Below are positions 43,899 through 52,813 of a stretch of DNA of 64,000 bases, in pieces. Numbering within the stretch: position 1 is the stretch's first letter; each line of letters starts with the position of its first letter. The stretch covers positions 62,001 through 126,000 of the forward strand of contig NZ_JAGGJZ010000002.1 in the NCBI RefSeq assembly GCF_017873235.1, written 5' to 3'. The translations under genes were made by a program, and so were the position numbers. The DNA is from Clostridium moniliforme (GTDB taxonomy: Bacteria > Bacillota > Clostridia > Clostridiales > Clostridiaceae). The notes under the pieces were generated by a model. The model had not been told where the DNA came from. It searched no databases and saw nothing but the letters and a program-made list of their open reading frames with translations.

Positions 43899-44228
43899 TT
43901 AGTGACATCCGCCACCACATGAACCACAGCCACCTTCTGGTGCAATTACTGGTTTTAAGCTTAATCCGTTTCCGTTATTTTCTGCTGATGAAAGTAATAT
44001 AAATCCACCAAATTCATCAATTAGTCTTTTCTCAACGATAAAGTTTATATCATTAACAGCTTCTACTATGTCATCATCTGTTCCTTCATCAACAGTTATG
44101 TTAAATACAGGACCACTACAAGCCATTCCAGCTAAATTAATTCTTATATTATAATTATCAACTTTATTTTCATCTAAGAATTCCTTAAATTCATTGTAAG
44201 CTTCTTCACTTATTGTTATGTTTTTCAT
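43899..44228 (-). CDS. IscA/HesB-like iron-sulfur protein with Cys-rich tail
   Basis: A 109-residue HesB-like protein: ITISEEAYNEFKEFL at the start, then INLAGMACSGPVFNI with C37, EKRLIDEFGGFIL, and a C-terminus GGCGSCGGGCH with C101, C104 and C108. A-type carriers normally have one upstream Cys and a CxC pair at the end; here the tail is CxxCxxxC, as in the HesB-like proteins of anaerobes. Iron-sulfur carrier or thiol/metal function is inferred. The start ATG 44228 lies six bases behind AGGTG. Monocistronic. Confidence 0.85.
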   Translation of the reverse strand: MKNITISEEAYNEFKEFLDENKVDNYNIRINLAGMACSGPVFNITVDEGTDDDIVEAVNDINFIVEKRLIDEFGGFILLSSAENNGNGLSLKPVIAPEGGCGSCGGGCH

Positions 44229-44414
44229 TTTATTCACCTATCCTTATTTAAAGATTTAAATTAACGTTATAATTATTATATCACAATTTAATTCAAAGTA
44301 AACAACTCAGAATTAAAATTTTTTGTATACAATAAAAAAATAAAGGTATATTAAAATTTAGGGCGAATTTATATAAGAGTAAATTATTATTAAAATTAGA
44401 AAGGATGGTTTTTA

Positions 44415-45158
44415 GTGAAACCATATGACAAAAATTTCATATTAGAAAAAATTAAAGAATATAATAATAAAATTAAAGAAGAAAAAATTGGAACACATGA
44501 AATTATAAAAAAATTTATACTAAATAATAAAGAGTGTGGTTATTTATATGAAAATGAAGATGAGATAGACATAGAAACTTTAGAGCTTAAAAACAATGGT
44601 AACTATGTTATGGAAATTAGTCCTAAAGAAATTGAAAGTTCATATGGTATTATAAAATACGCCCATGGAAGAGTTGGGATTGTAGGACTTGGACTTGGTT
44701 ATGTAGCACAAGAGATGGCTAAGAATAATAAAGTTTCTGATATAATTGTTTATGAAACTAATGATGATGTAATAAAGCTTTATGAAAGAAATTTTGAAAA
44801 GAATGAGAAGATAAAAATAATTAAAGAAGATGCATTTAATATAAGAGGAGAAGAATTTGATTATTTTTATGTTGATATATATGGATATAAGTTAACAGAT
44901 AAAGTAGTTAGTGACTATAGGCATTTTAATGAAGCTCTTAATATTAAGGATTATGTGTTTTGGGGAGTTGAACATTTTTTATTAAGTTGCAGATATGAAG
45001 AAATAGTTTGGGTTTATATTCCTGAAATTTGGATGGAGCTTAGTAAAAGTATATTTGTATCACTTCAAGAATCTGGTTATTTAAAGTGGTATAATAAATT
45101 AGACAGCAAATTAGTTCATAAAATATTAGGAGATTTTAAAGAGATTTTAAATGCATAA
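44415..45158 (+). CDS. Spermidine synthase-like/SAM-dependent methyltransferase-fold protein
   Basis: A 247-residue protein whose middle resembles a class I methyltransferase fold: GRVGIVGLGLGYVAQEMA (about 85-102) is a glycine-rich motif I, DIIVYETNDDVIKLYERNF gives the acidic residue after strand 2, and KIIKEDAFNIRGEEFDYFYVDIYG holds motifs II and III. The N-terminal about 80 residues and the C-terminal about 80 residues have no family I recognise. Start GTG 44415 after AAGGATGG. Whether it is a methyltransferase or a polyamine-type transferase cannot be said. Confidence 0.75.
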   Translation: MKPYDKNFILEKIKEYNNKIKEEKIGTHEIIKKFILNNKECGYLYENEDEIDIETLELKNNGNYVMEISPKEIESSYGIIKYAHGRVGIVGLGLGYVAQEMAKNNKVSDIIVYETNDDVIKLYERNFEKNEKIKIIKEDAFNIRGEEFDYFYVDIYGYKLTDKVVSDYRHFNEALNIKDYVFWGVEHFLLSCRYEEIVWVYIPEIWMELSKSIFVSLQESGYLKWYNKLDSKLVHKILGDFKEILNA

Positions 45159-45192
45159 ATAAATTAGTAAGTTATGTAATGTTATAAATTTT

Positions 45193-45230
45193 AAAAGAGT
45201 AGAATTTTAAAATTAAATTCTACTCTTTTT
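45193..45230. terminator. Bidirectional terminator before leuS end
   Basis: 15-bp perfect stem AAAAGAGTAGAATTT with AAATTCTACTCTTTT (45193-45207, 45215-45229), T-rich on both outer sides in the respective strands. Confidence 0.92.
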
Positions 45231-45240
45231 ATTTTATATA

Positions 45241-47688
45241 TTATTTTACTACTATATTAACTAATCTTCCTTTTATAACAATAACTTTTACTATGTTTTT
45301 ACCCTCAGTATTTTTTATTATAGTTTCATCAGCTAAAGCAGCTTCTTTAATTCCTTCTTCATTAAGATCTGAAGGAACATTTATTTTGGCTTTAATCTTA
45401 CCATTAACTTGAATAGCTATTTCAACTTCATCTTTAACTAAAGCTTTAGGGTCAAATTTTGGCCAAGCTTCATTAAATACAGAAGATGTTTTTTGAAGTA
45501 AACTCCATTGTTCTTCTGCAAAGTGAGGTGCAAATGGTGCAAGTATTTTAATGAAACTTTCTATTGTATCTTTTAAGAATTCTAAGTTTTTAGTTTTCTC
45601 ATTGTTATATTTTGATAGAGCATTTACAAATTCCATCATTCTTGCTATTGCAGTATTAAATTGCATTTTTTCTCCATCTTCAGTTACACCTTTAATTGCA
45701 GTGTTAAGCCAGAAATTAAGTTCTTTTTCTGCCTTATCAATTGTAGTTTTACCTTCTTCTGAATTAATTGCTTCTCTTGCTTTTTCAAGATTTCTTTCAA
45801 TTCTATCTACAAATCTACCAACAGATTTTATTCCATCATCACTCCAAGCGCCACCTTCAACATAGGCAAAGCCAAACATTAGGTACATTCTAAATACATC
45901 AGAACCATACTCTTCTATATAATCATTTGGTGATATAGTATTTCCCTTTGATTTACTCATCTTTAATCCATCAGGTCCTAAAATTAATCCTTGGTGTACT
46001 AATGAAGTAAATGGTTCATCAAAGTTTAAATATCCCATATCTCTTAATGCTTTAGTTATAAATCTTGCATATAGAAGGTGCATACAAGCGTGTTCAGGAC
46101 CACCAACATACATATCAACTGGAAGCATTTTGTTAATTATTTCTTTATCAAATGGAGCATTTTCATTTTTGTTATCTGGATATCTTAAGTAATACCATGA
46201 TGAACAAACAAAAGTATCTAATGTATCAACTTCTCTCTTAGCTGGGCCACCACAACATGGACAAGTAGTATTTACAAATTCATCACATTTTGCTAAAGGA
46301 GATTTACCATCTGGTGCAAATTCAACATTATATGGTAATTTAACTGGAAGATCCTTTTCAGGTACTGGAACAATTCCACATTTATCACAATATACTATTG
46401 GAATTGGAGCACCCCAATATCTTTGTCTTGATACTAGCCAGTCTCTTAATCTAAAGTTAACCTTTTGACAACCTTCATTATTTTTAGCTAAAGCTTCAAC
46501 TATTTTAACTTTAGCTTCTTTTGTAGTTAATCCATTAAAATCTTCTGAATTAACTAATATTCCATGTTCACAGTATGGAAGTTCAGTTTCTTTTCCATCC
46601 TTTGCAGCTATTACTCTGTTTATTGGAAGATTAAACTTAGTTGCAAAAGCAAAGTCTCTTTCATCATGAGCTGGAACTGCCATTACAGCACCTGTTCCGT
46701 AGCTTGCAAGAACATAGTCAGAAACCCAAATTGGAACTTCTTTTCCGTTTATAGGATTTATAGCATAAGCCCCTGTAAATACTCCAGTTTTTTCTTTAGA
46801 AATTGATTGTCTTTCAATTTCTGATTGTTTACTAGCTTCTTCTTTGTAAGCTTCAACTGCTTCTTTATTTTCAGGAGTTACTATTTTATTAACTAATTCA
46901 TTTTCTGGAGCTAAAACAACATATGAAACTCCATATAATGTATCTGCTCTTGTTGTAAATACATCAAATGTTAAGTCGTGATTTTTAATTTTAAATTTAA
47001 CTTCAGCACCAGTTGATTTACCAATCCAGTGTTTTTGCATAGCAACAGTTTTTTCTGGCCAGTTTAAATCATCAAGTTTTTCAAGTAATTCATCTGCATA
47101 ATCAGTAATTTTTAAGAACCATTGAGTTAAGTCTTTTTTAGTTACTTCTGTATCACATCTTTCACATAAGCCATCAACTACTTGTTCATTAGCTAAAACT
47201 GTGTTACATGAAGGACACCAGTTTACAGGAGCCTTCTTTCTGTAGGCTAACCCTTTTTCATATAGTTTTAAGAATAACCATTGAGTCCATTTATAATAAT
47301 CTGGTCTGCAAGTTACTATTTCATTTTCCCAGTTAAACATAGCTCCCATTGCTTTAAGTTGAGCTTCCATAGTTTTTATATTTTTTTCAGTTGAGTCCTG
47401 TGGGTGAATACCAGTTTTTATAGCAAAGTTTTCAGCTGGTAGACCAAAAGCATCAAATCCCATTGGTTGGAATACATTGTATCCATTCATTCTTTTAAAT
47501 CTAGCCCATGTATCTACTGGTCCATAATTAAACCAATGTCCAGCATGTAATTGACTTCCTGATGGATAAGAAAACATTTCAAGTACATAAAGTTTCTTAT
47601 CTAATTTTGTGGGATCAAATTTATATAAATTTTCTTTTTCCCATTTTTCTTGCCATTTTTTATCTATGGCAGTTCCATAGTTTCCCAT
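45241..47688 (-). CDS. leuS: Leucyl-tRNA synthetase
   Basis: An 815-residue class I synthetase of full bacterial length. The HIGH motif lies in [14 protein letters not shown], and zinc-site cysteines in [17 protein letters not shown] with CERCD. The editing domain (about 225-415) has [17 protein letters not shown] and [10 protein letters not shown]. The KMSKS loop is [13 protein letters not shown]. The C-terminal domain ends in [10 protein letters not shown]. It charges tRNA-Leu and removes mischarged products. Ribosome site TTAAGGAGG. Expression is controlled by the T-box leader directly upstream. Confidence 0.97.
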   Translation of the reverse strand: MGNYGTAIDKKWQEKWEKENLYKFDPTKLDKKLYVLEMFSYPSGSQLHAGHWFNYGPVDTWARFKRMNGYNVFQPMGFDAFGLPAENFAIKTGIHPQDSTEKNIKTMEAQLKAMGAMFNWENEIVTCRPDYYKWTQWLFLKLYEKGLAYRKKAPVNWCPSCNTVLANEQVVDGLCERCDTEVTKKDLTQWFLKITDYADELLEKLDDLNWPEKTVAMQKHWIGKSTGAEVKFKIKNHDLTFDVFTTRADTLYGVSYVVLAPENELVNKIVTPENKEAVEAYKEEASKQSEIERQSISKEKTGVFTGAYAINPINGKEVPIWVSDYVLASYGTGAVMAVPAHDERDFAFATKFNLPINRVIAAKDGKETELPYCEHGILVNSEDFNGLTTKEAKVKIVEALAKNNEGCQKVNFRLRDWLVSRQRYWGAPIPIVYCDKCGIVPVPEKDLPVKLPYNVEFAPDGKSPLAKCDEFVNTTCPCCGGPAKREVDTLDTFVCSSWYYLRYPDNKNENAPFDKEIINKMLPVDMYVGGPEHACMHLLYARFITKALRDMGYLNFDEPFTSLVHQGLILGPDGLKMSKSKGNTISPNDYIEEYGSDVFRMYLMFGFAYVEGGAWSDDGIKSVGRFVDRIERNLEKAREAINSEEGKTTIDKAEKELNFWLNTAIKGVTEDGEKMQFNTAIARMMEFVNALSKYNNEKTKNLEFLKDTIESFIKILAPFAPHFAEEQWSLLQKTSSVFNEAWPKFDPKALVKDEVEIAIQVNGKIKAKINVPSDLNEEGIKEAALADETIIKNTEGKNIVKVIVIKGRLVNIVVK

Positions 47689-47714
47689 TATTTAAATCCT
47701 CCTTAAATAGTTAA

Positions 47715-47977
47715 ATAAAATAAAAAAACCTCTCATCTCTTAAAAATAAGAGACGAAAGGATACTTCCGCGTTACCACTCTTGTTAGAAATTTATATAAA
47801 TAAATTTCTCACTCAATAATTTAACGGTTAAAACCGTACTTGATTTTATTCAAGTAAGCTCATAGACAAGTTCCCATATTTGTAATACTGCTTCACAGCA
47901 AAATAGCAGCTCTCTGAAATTACAAGATTATAGTATTACTTCTAATCATAGCAATAGAATATTTATTTGTAATATTT
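47715..47977 (-). ncRNA. T-box leader of leuS, specifier CUU (Leu)
   Basis: Minus-strand leader with the T-box sequence AAGAGTGGTAACGCGGAAG (47764-47782). Its UGGU can pair with the ACCA end of uncharged tRNA-Leu, which has discriminator A. Stem I shows AGAGAGCTGC and GTGAAGCAG of the distal loop region, then GGGAACTTGTC: the likely specifier CTT (47868-47870) codes Leu and is followed by a purine. The competing terminator is a 14-bp stem (47747-47760 with 47729-47742, two G-U pairs) followed by seven Ts. Uncharged tRNA-Leu should promote readthrough into leuS. Confidence 0.93.
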
Positions 47978-47983
47978 CTTCTA

Positions 47984-48013
47984 ATTATATATTAGTGATT
48001 AGGATAAAGTCAA
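47984..48013 (-). promoter_or_regulatory. Sigma-A promoter of leuS T-box transcript
   Basis: Minus strand: TTGACT (48008-48013), 18-base spacer, TATAAT (47984-47989); transcription start expected near 47977. Confidence 0.78.
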
Positions 48014-48273
48014 GGATAAGGAGATTATTTTAAATTATATAGGAATATAAAGGAAATATTATGAGGACAAAGGAAGCATGAGTAGATTTTAATTGCCTTA
48101 ATTAAATGGGACTAGGGTAATTTCACAAAAGGTAATCGTTATAATAGTATATATTAAATGATATAAAGAGTTTAAAATTTTGATATTAATAAGTTAAAGG
48201 AATATAATGTTTGTAATGGTATTTATAAAAAATAATAAATTTTTTTGTAAATAGAATTTAGGAGAGTGATATT
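48014..48273. other. Gap between leuS leader and YitT-like gene
   Basis: 260 AT-rich bases with a small dyad (TTAATT..AATTAA near 48091-48108) and no ORF, RNA motif or clear promoter that I could support. Confidence 0.5.
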
Positions 48274-48951
48274 TTGTATTCAACGAAAAAGAACTTGAGA
48301 AGTTTACTATTAATTTTAATAGGCTCAAGTATCTTAGCTTTTGGTAGCTACAATTTTAATTATCAAAACAATGTAACTGAAGGTGGAGTTTTAGGTTTAA
48401 TACTTTTATTTAAACATCTATTTGACATATCACCATCAATAACAAATTTGGTAATAGACTTATCATTATTTGCAATTGGATCAAGATTTTTTGGAAAGAA
48501 GTTTTTATTGTTTTCAATTTTTGCATCAATATGTTTTTCTATTTCTTATAGGATATTTGAAAGTATAGGATTTTTAATTCCAAATTTAACAGGAAATATG
48601 TTAGTATCAAGTATTTTTGCAGGAATATTTGTTGGGGTAGGAGTTGGGATTGTACTTAGAGCTGGAGGGGCATCTGGTGGAGATGATGTTATAGCTCTTT
48701 TAGGAAGTAAGTTTACTCCACTTAAGGTGAATCATGTATATATATTAAGCGATTGGATTGTTCTTGGGTTATCATTAATTTATTTAGATTATATTCAAAT
48801 ATTGTTTTCTATAGTAGCAGTTACAATAAGCGGAAAACTTATTGAGGTTATATATGAATATAAGAAAGATAAAGGTAATGATAAATGTAATAAGAAAAAA
48901 GAAAAAGATAGCGGGTATGAAAAGAGAAATTCATTACCAGTTCAAATATAA
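48274..48951 (+). CDS. YitT-family membrane protein (DUF161), short form
   Basis: A 225-residue membrane protein with about five helices, matching the YitT family: NNVTEGGVLGLILLFKHLF near the N-terminus, FGKKFLLFSIFAS, and RAGGASGGDDVIALL. Usual YitT proteins are about 280 residues and carry a C-terminal DUF2179 ligand-binding domain. Here the protein stops after the last helix with a charged KKDKGNDKCNKKKEKD tail, so that domain is missing. Start TTG 48274 with GGAG ahead. Function of the family is not established. Confidence 0.82.
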   Translation: MYSTKKNLRSLLLILIGSSILAFGSYNFNYQNNVTEGGVLGLILLFKHLFDISPSITNLVIDLSLFAIGSRFFGKKFLLFSIFASICFSISYRIFESIGFLIPNLTGNMLVSSIFAGIFVGVGVGIVLRAGGASGGDDVIALLGSKFTPLKVNHVYILSDWIVLGLSLIYLDYIQILFSIVAVTISGKLIEVIYEYKKDKGNDKCNKKKEKDSGYEKRNSLPVQI

Positions 48952-48959
48952 ATTTATTT

Positions 48960-48992
48960 AAAAAGAGTAGTTTTAATAACTACTCTTTTTTA
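48960..48992 (+). terminator. Terminator of YitT-like gene
   Basis: 13-bp perfect stem AAAAAGAGTAGTT with AACTACTCTTTTT, 5-base loop, followed by T and ATTTT. Confidence 0.9.
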
Positions 48993-49101
48993 TTTTCAAA
49001 TTAAATAATTTTTATAATTGAATAAAATTGATTTATTAATAAAGTGTTTTTTGTGAAATAAACTTTAAATAAAAAATTATTTTTTAAATATTAGTATATA
49101 A

Positions 49102-49143
49102 AATAAAATTTCAAAATAAAATAGAAATATATGAAATTTTATT
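49102..49143. promoter_or_regulatory. 12-base inverted repeat upstream of murQ promoter
   Basis: AATAAAATTTCA (49102-49113) is repeated perfectly inverted as TGAAATTTTATT (49132-49143) with an 18-base spacer, just upstream of the -35. The TGAAATT half matches the palindrome downstream of the promoter, so both may bind the same regulator. Confidence 0.5.
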
Positions 49144-49153
49144 CAAAAAGCTA

Positions 49154-49182
49154 TTGAAAATATAAAGATAAGTTGATATAAT
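49154..49182 (+). promoter_or_regulatory. Sigma-A promoter of amino-sugar operon
   Basis: TTGAAA (49154-49159), 17-base spacer, TATAAT (49177-49182), with TGA before the -10 as an extended element. The start of transcription would be near 49189. Confidence 0.85.
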
Positions 49183-49187
49183 AAACT

Positions 49188-49202
49188 TGAAATTAAATTT
49201 CA
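49188..49202. promoter_or_regulatory. Palindromic operator candidate over transcription start
   Basis: TGAAATT-A-AATTTCA, a perfect 7+1+7 palindrome lying on the predicted transcription start of the murQ operon: the position expected for a repressor. The RpiR-type regulator encoded at the operon end is the natural candidate to bind it. Confidence 0.6.
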
Positions 49203-49258
49203 TTAAATTTTTATAAAAATAGAAATTTAATTTTAATAATTAGGAATGAGGGAATTAT

Positions 49259-50161
49259 ATGCAGGTAGATTTAAATAAACTAGATACAGAAAAACGAAAT
49301 TATTATAGTAAAAATATAGACAAGCTATCTACCAAAGAAATGGTTAAAATAATAAATAATGAAGATAAAAAAGTAGCATTTGCAGTTGAAAAAGCATTAG
49401 ATAGTATCTCAAAGGCAATTGATTTAGTTTATAAACAAATTGAAAGTGGAGGAAGGCTTATTTATATAGGAGCTGGAACTTCAGGAAGACTTGGAATTTT
49501 AGATGCATCAGAGTGCCCACCAACTTATGGCGTAGATTTTGATTTAGTAAGAGGAATAATAGCTGGAGGACGAGAGGCGATATTTAAGGCAAAAGAAGGT
49601 GCTGAAGATTCAAAAGAACTTGCAGCAGAAGATTTAAAAAAAATAAATTTTAATGAGAAGGATGCATTAGTTGGAATTGCAGCATCAGGAAGAACTCCCT
49701 ATGTTATTGGAGCTTTAGAATATGCTAGGAAAATAAATGCAAAAACTGTTTCAATATGTTGTGTTAAAGATGGAGTTATTTCTAATTATTCAGATATTCC
49801 AATAGAAGTTATAACAGGTGCTGAAGTTATAACAGGTTCTACAAGGATGAAAGCTGGAACTGCCCAAAAGATGATTTTAAATATGATATCAACTGGAATT
49901 ATGATAAAATCAGGTAAAGTATATGGAAATCTTATGGTAGACTTAAAGCCTACGAATAAAAAGTTAGTAGAAAGAAGTAAAAGCATAATAGAGGAATGTA
50001 CAGGCTGTTCTAGAGAAGTAGCAGAAGAATTTTTAGATAAGTCTTCTGAAAACGTTAAACTTGCTATTTTTATGATTTTATCAGGATTGGAAAGAGAGAA
50101 GGCTAGTGAAGTATTGGAAAAAAGTAATGGAAGAATTTCAAAGGCTATAGGTTCTATTTAA
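49259..50161 (+). CDS. murQ: N-acetylmuramic acid 6-phosphate etherase
   Basis: A 300-residue SIS-domain lyase that cleaves the lactyl ether of MurNAc 6-phosphate to give GlcNAc 6-phosphate and D-lactate in the cytoplasm. Signatures: [24 protein letters not shown] (split over 68-91) with catalytic E85, AKEGAEDS with E116, [15 protein letters not shown] and the late [20 protein letters not shown]. Full length. Ribosome site AGGGAATT is modest. First gene of the operon under the promoter at 49154; the GH4 gene follows after 15 bases. Confidence 0.96.
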   Translation: MQVDLNKLDTEKRNYYSKNIDKLSTKEMVKIINNEDKKVAFAVEKALDSISKAIDLVYKQIESGGRLIYIGAGTSGRLGILDASECPPTYGVDFDLVRGIIAGGREAIFKAKEGAEDSKELAAEDLKKINFNEKDALVGIAASGRTPYVIGALEYARKINAKTVSICCVKDGVISNYSDIPIEVITGAEVITGSTRMKAGTAQKMILNMISTGIMIKSGKVYGNLMVDLKPTNKKLVERSKSIIEECTGCSREVAEEFLDKSSENVKLAIFMILSGLEREKASEVLEKSNGRISKAIGSI

Positions 50162-50176
50162 AAAGGAGGAGATTTA

Positions 50177-51493
50177 ATGAAAAACTTAAAGGTAACTGTA
50201 ATTGGAGGAGGAAGTAGTTATACACCAGAGCTTATTAATGGTTTTATAAAAAGAAAAAGTGAATTACCAGTAAAAGAAATAATACTAGTTGATATTGAAG
50301 AGGGAAGAGAAAAGGTAACTATAGTATCAAAGCTCGCCGAAAGAATGATAAAAAAAGCAAAGTTAGATACAAAAATTTCAGTTTCTTTTAATAGAAAAGA
50401 AGCATTAAAGGATGCAGATTTTGTTGTAACTCAATTTAGAGTAGGTGGATTAGATGCAAGAGGAAGAGATGAAAGATTTCCATTAAAATATAATGTTATT
50501 GGACAAGAAACTTGTGGACCAGGAGGATTTGCAAAGGCACTTAGAACAATACCAGTAATACTTGATATATGTAAAGATATTGAGGAAGTATGTCCAAGTG
50601 CATGGTTAATTAATTTTACAAATCCATCAGGTATGGTTACAGAAGCAATAAACAAATATACAAATGTAAAATGTTTGGGTTTATGTAATGTTCCAATACA
50701 TATGAAAATGACTTTTGCAGATGTACTTGGAGTTAAACCAGAAGAATTATTTGTAGAGTATGTAGGCTTAAATCATTTAGTATGGGCAAAAAGTATATGG
50801 TTAAATGGAGAAGATATAACAAAGAAACTAATAAATGAAATGACAGATTTTGAAAGTTTATCAATGAAAAATATACCAGCAATAGCTTGGGATAAGGAGT
50901 ATTTGCAAGCAATAGGAATGATACCATCACCATATCATAGATACTATTTAATGACTGCCGATATGGTAAATGAAGAAAAGGAAGCTGCAAGTGAAAATGG
51001 AAATGGAACTAGAGCAGAGGTAGTAAAAAAAGTAGAAAAGAATTTATTCGAAATTTACAAGGATGAATCTGTTGATACAAAACCTAAAGAACTTGATAAA
51101 AGAGGAGGAGCATATTATTCAGATGCAGCAGTTTCTTTAATTAGTGCAATATATAACAATAAAAAGGAAATACACACAGTTAATATATTAAATCGTGGAG
51201 TAATTAAAGAACTTCCATATAATTGTGTAATAGAAACTAATGCAATAATAGATAATACAGGAGCTACTGCACTTACATTAAAGAGTCCATTAGTACAAGA
51301 AGCCATTGGATTAATATATTCAGTTAAATCCTATGAAATTCCAGCAGTAGATGCAGCAGTAAAAGGGGATAAAGAAAAGGCTCTTATAGCACTAGTAAAT
51401 AATCCATTAATTCCATCAATTGATATAGCTAAAAAATTATTAGATGAATTATTAGAAATAAATAAAGATTATTTACCACAATTTTTTAAGTAA
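50177..51493 (+). CDS. Glycoside hydrolase family 4, 6-phospho-glycosidase
   Basis: A 438-residue GH4 enzyme, which needs NAD and a divalent metal. It has the NAD motif VTVIGGGSSYTPELI (7-20), QETCGPGGFAKALRT, NFTNPSGMVTEA, the metal ligands C170 (GLCNVP) and H200 (VGLNH), and MTADM. It is closest in look to 6-phospho-beta-glucosidases (CelF/LicH type). In this operon the likely substrate is a phosphorylated amino-sugar disaccharide delivered by the PTS, for example MurNAc-GlcNAc or chitobiose phosphate; this is inference from neighbours. Ribosome site AAAGGAGGAG. Confidence 0.9.
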   Translation: MKNLKVTVIGGGSSYTPELINGFIKRKSELPVKEIILVDIEEGREKVTIVSKLAERMIKKAKLDTKISVSFNRKEALKDADFVVTQFRVGGLDARGRDERFPLKYNVIGQETCGPGGFAKALRTIPVILDICKDIEEVCPSAWLINFTNPSGMVTEAINKYTNVKCLGLCNVPIHMKMTFADVLGVKPEELFVEYVGLNHLVWAKSIWLNGEDITKKLINEMTDFESLSMKNIPAIAWDKEYLQAIGMIPSPYHRYYLMTADMVNEEKEAASENGNGTRAEVVKKVEKNLFEIYKDESVDTKPKELDKRGGAYYSDAAVSLISAIYNNKKEIHTVNILNRGVIKELPYNCVIETNAIIDNTGATALTLKSPLVQEAIGLIYSVKSYEIPAVDAAVKGDKEKALIALVNNPLIPSIDIAKKLLDELLEINKDYLPQFFK

Positions 51494-51504
51494 GGAGTAA
51501 GAGG

Positions 51505-51840
51505 ATGAAATTTGAAGAGGAAATATTTGAACTTATATCCAACACCGGAGAAGCTAGAGTTAATATTTTTAATGCATTAGAGGAAGTTAGACTAAATAAT
51601 AAAGAAAAAGCAAAAGAGTTTGAAAAAATTGCTGAGGAATACTTAACAAAAGCTCATAACATGCAAACTAAGCTAATTCAAGAAGATATAGCATCAGAAG
51701 GAATTAATGTATCTCTTTTAATGGTACATGCACAAGATCAATTTATGACTACAATGTCAGAACAATTTTTAGTAAAAAAAATGATGGAAATGTATGATAC
51801 TATTCATAATTTAGAGAAAAAATTGGAGGAAACTAAATGA
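51505..51840 (+). CDS. PTS lactose/cellobiose-type IIA component
   Basis: A 111-residue helical protein of the PTS_IIA lac/cel family, which passes phosphate from HPr to IIB. The phospho-acceptor is H75 in LLMVHAQDQFMT. The helical start FEEEIFELISNTGEARVNIFNAL and the ISN..GEAR pattern are typical of the family. The stop overlaps the next start (ATGA). It is separated from its IIB and IIC partners by two small unknown genes, which is unusual for these systems. Confidence 0.93.
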   Translation: MKFEEEIFELISNTGEARVNIFNALEEVRLNNKEKAKEFEKIAEEYLTKAHNMQTKLIQEDIASEGINVSLLMVHAQDQFMTTMSEQFLVKKMMEMYDTIHNLEKKLEETK

Positions 51841-52166
51841 AAGGATTGTTAATTATAAGTTTCTATATAGTAACAGTGGTTGTAACTGCAATGCTTCCAA
51901 TTAAATTAACTAGTTATATGTATAAAAAGAAAAATATTTTAGTTAATAGATGGATATATGGAGCTGTTGGATTTTCTATTGTAGTTTTACCAAACTTATT
52001 TTTTGATAATATTCCTAAAGTAATAAATAGAGTACTTTTAATGGTATTTTTATTTTTAATTATGATGTTTTTTGAAACATCAAGAATTAAAGTTGAAAAA
52101 TATAAAATGAAAACCATGTTTGATTATACATGGCTTGCAAAAAGAACAGTTAAAAAGAAAGTTTAA
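51837..52166 (+). CDS. Small membrane protein inside PTS operon
   Basis: A 109-residue protein with two to three hydrophobic segments: about 2-24 (LLIISFYIVTVVVTAML), about 38-56 and about 62-79 (VINRVLLMVFLFLIMMFF). A basic loop (YMYKKKNILVNR) and a basic C-terminal tail ending KRTVKKKV are present. I recognise no family. Translation is coupled to the IIA gene by the ATGA overlap, and the next ribosome site lies inside its end. A helper role for the PTS permease is possible but is only positional inference. Confidence 0.75.
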   Translation: MKGLLIISFYIVTVVVTAMLPIKLTSYMYKKKNILVNRWIYGAVGFSIVVLPNLFFDNIPKVINRVLLMVFLFLIMMFFETSRIKVEKYKMKTMFDYTWLAKRTVKKKV

Positions 52167-52179
52167 TAGGAGAAATATT

Positions 52180-52449
52180 ATGATTAGAGAAAAATTAATT
52201 ATAAGTGGTAATGTTAGTGAAGGTGGAATTAGGTATTTTGCTCAAATGAAAGCATCATCTCTTAAATTAACTGGTTATGCAAAAAGAGGGCCAGAAGAAA
52301 CTATATTAATAGAAGCACAAGGGGAAGAGGAGAACATTTCCAAATTAAAAGAAAAACTTAAACTAGGGAATGGATTTTTTAAAGTAACAAACATAGAATC
52401 TAAAGAAATCGATACTATAAAAGATGAAAAATTTTTTTCAATAAAGTAA
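52180..52449 (+). CDS. Acylphosphatase-like protein, catalytic Asn lost
   Basis: An 89-residue protein resembling the acylphosphatase fold: SGNVSEGGIRYFAQMKASSL corresponds to the phosphate-binding loop and first helix, with the conserved Arg in GIRYF retained. It continues LTGYAKRGPEETILIEAQGEE, where acylphosphatases have G-W/Y-V-R-N; the catalytic Asn position is Arg here, so hydrolase activity is doubtful. The start ATG 52180 lies six bases after AGGAGA; a longer frame from 52120 overlaps the previous gene without a ribosome site. A binding role in the PTS operon is possible. Confidence 0.7.
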   Translation: MIREKLIISGNVSEGGIRYFAQMKASSLKLTGYAKRGPEETILIEAQGEEENISKLKEKLKLGNGFFKVTNIESKEIDTIKDEKFFSIK

Positions 52450-52473
52450 TAAAATTTTAAGGAGGAATTATTT

Positions 52474-52785
52474 ATGAGAGTATTAATGGTTTGTTCAGGA
52501 GGATTTTCTTCAACAATAGTTGTAAATGCTATAAAGAAAGAGGCTGATAAACAAGGGTTGCCAATAGAAATAATGGCGTGTGGTACACCAGAATTTTTAG
52601 AAAATGTTTCACAGTTTAATCCGGAAGTAGTTATAATTGCACCACAAGTAAAGCATAGATTTCCATATTTTAAAGAAGAGGGAGATAAAATTAATCTTCC
52701 AGTAGAACAAATTCCTTTAAATGCTTATACACCATTAGGTGCACCAAAGATTATTAAAGAAATATTAAAAAAATATATTGAATAA
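52474..52785 (+). CDS. PTS lactose/cellobiose-type IIB component
   Basis: A 103-residue cytoplasmic IIB domain: phospho-acceptor C7 in MRVLMVCSGGFSSTIVVNAI, the P-loop-like signature of cellobiose IIB proteins, then VVIIAPQVKHRFPYFKEE and VEQIPLNAYTPLGAPKIIKEIL. It passes phosphate to the sugar bound by IIC. A Ser-Gly-Gly-Phe-Ser-Ser loop replaces the more usual AGMSTS sequence. Ribosome site AAGGAGG. The IIC gene follows after 28 bases. Confidence 0.93.
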   Translation: MRVLMVCSGGFSSTIVVNAIKKEADKQGLPIEIMACGTPEFLENVSQFNPEVVIIAPQVKHRFPYFKEEGDKINLPVEQIPLNAYTPLGAPKIIKEILKKYIE

Positions 52786-52813
52786 ATAAGGTATAAAAGG
52801 GGGGAAAATAAAA

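Noticed and set aside
52120..52179. 20-residue N-terminal extension of the acylphosphatase-like protein
   Set aside because: It overlaps the preceding gene and has no ribosome site, while ATG 52180 has AGGAGA six bases upstream.
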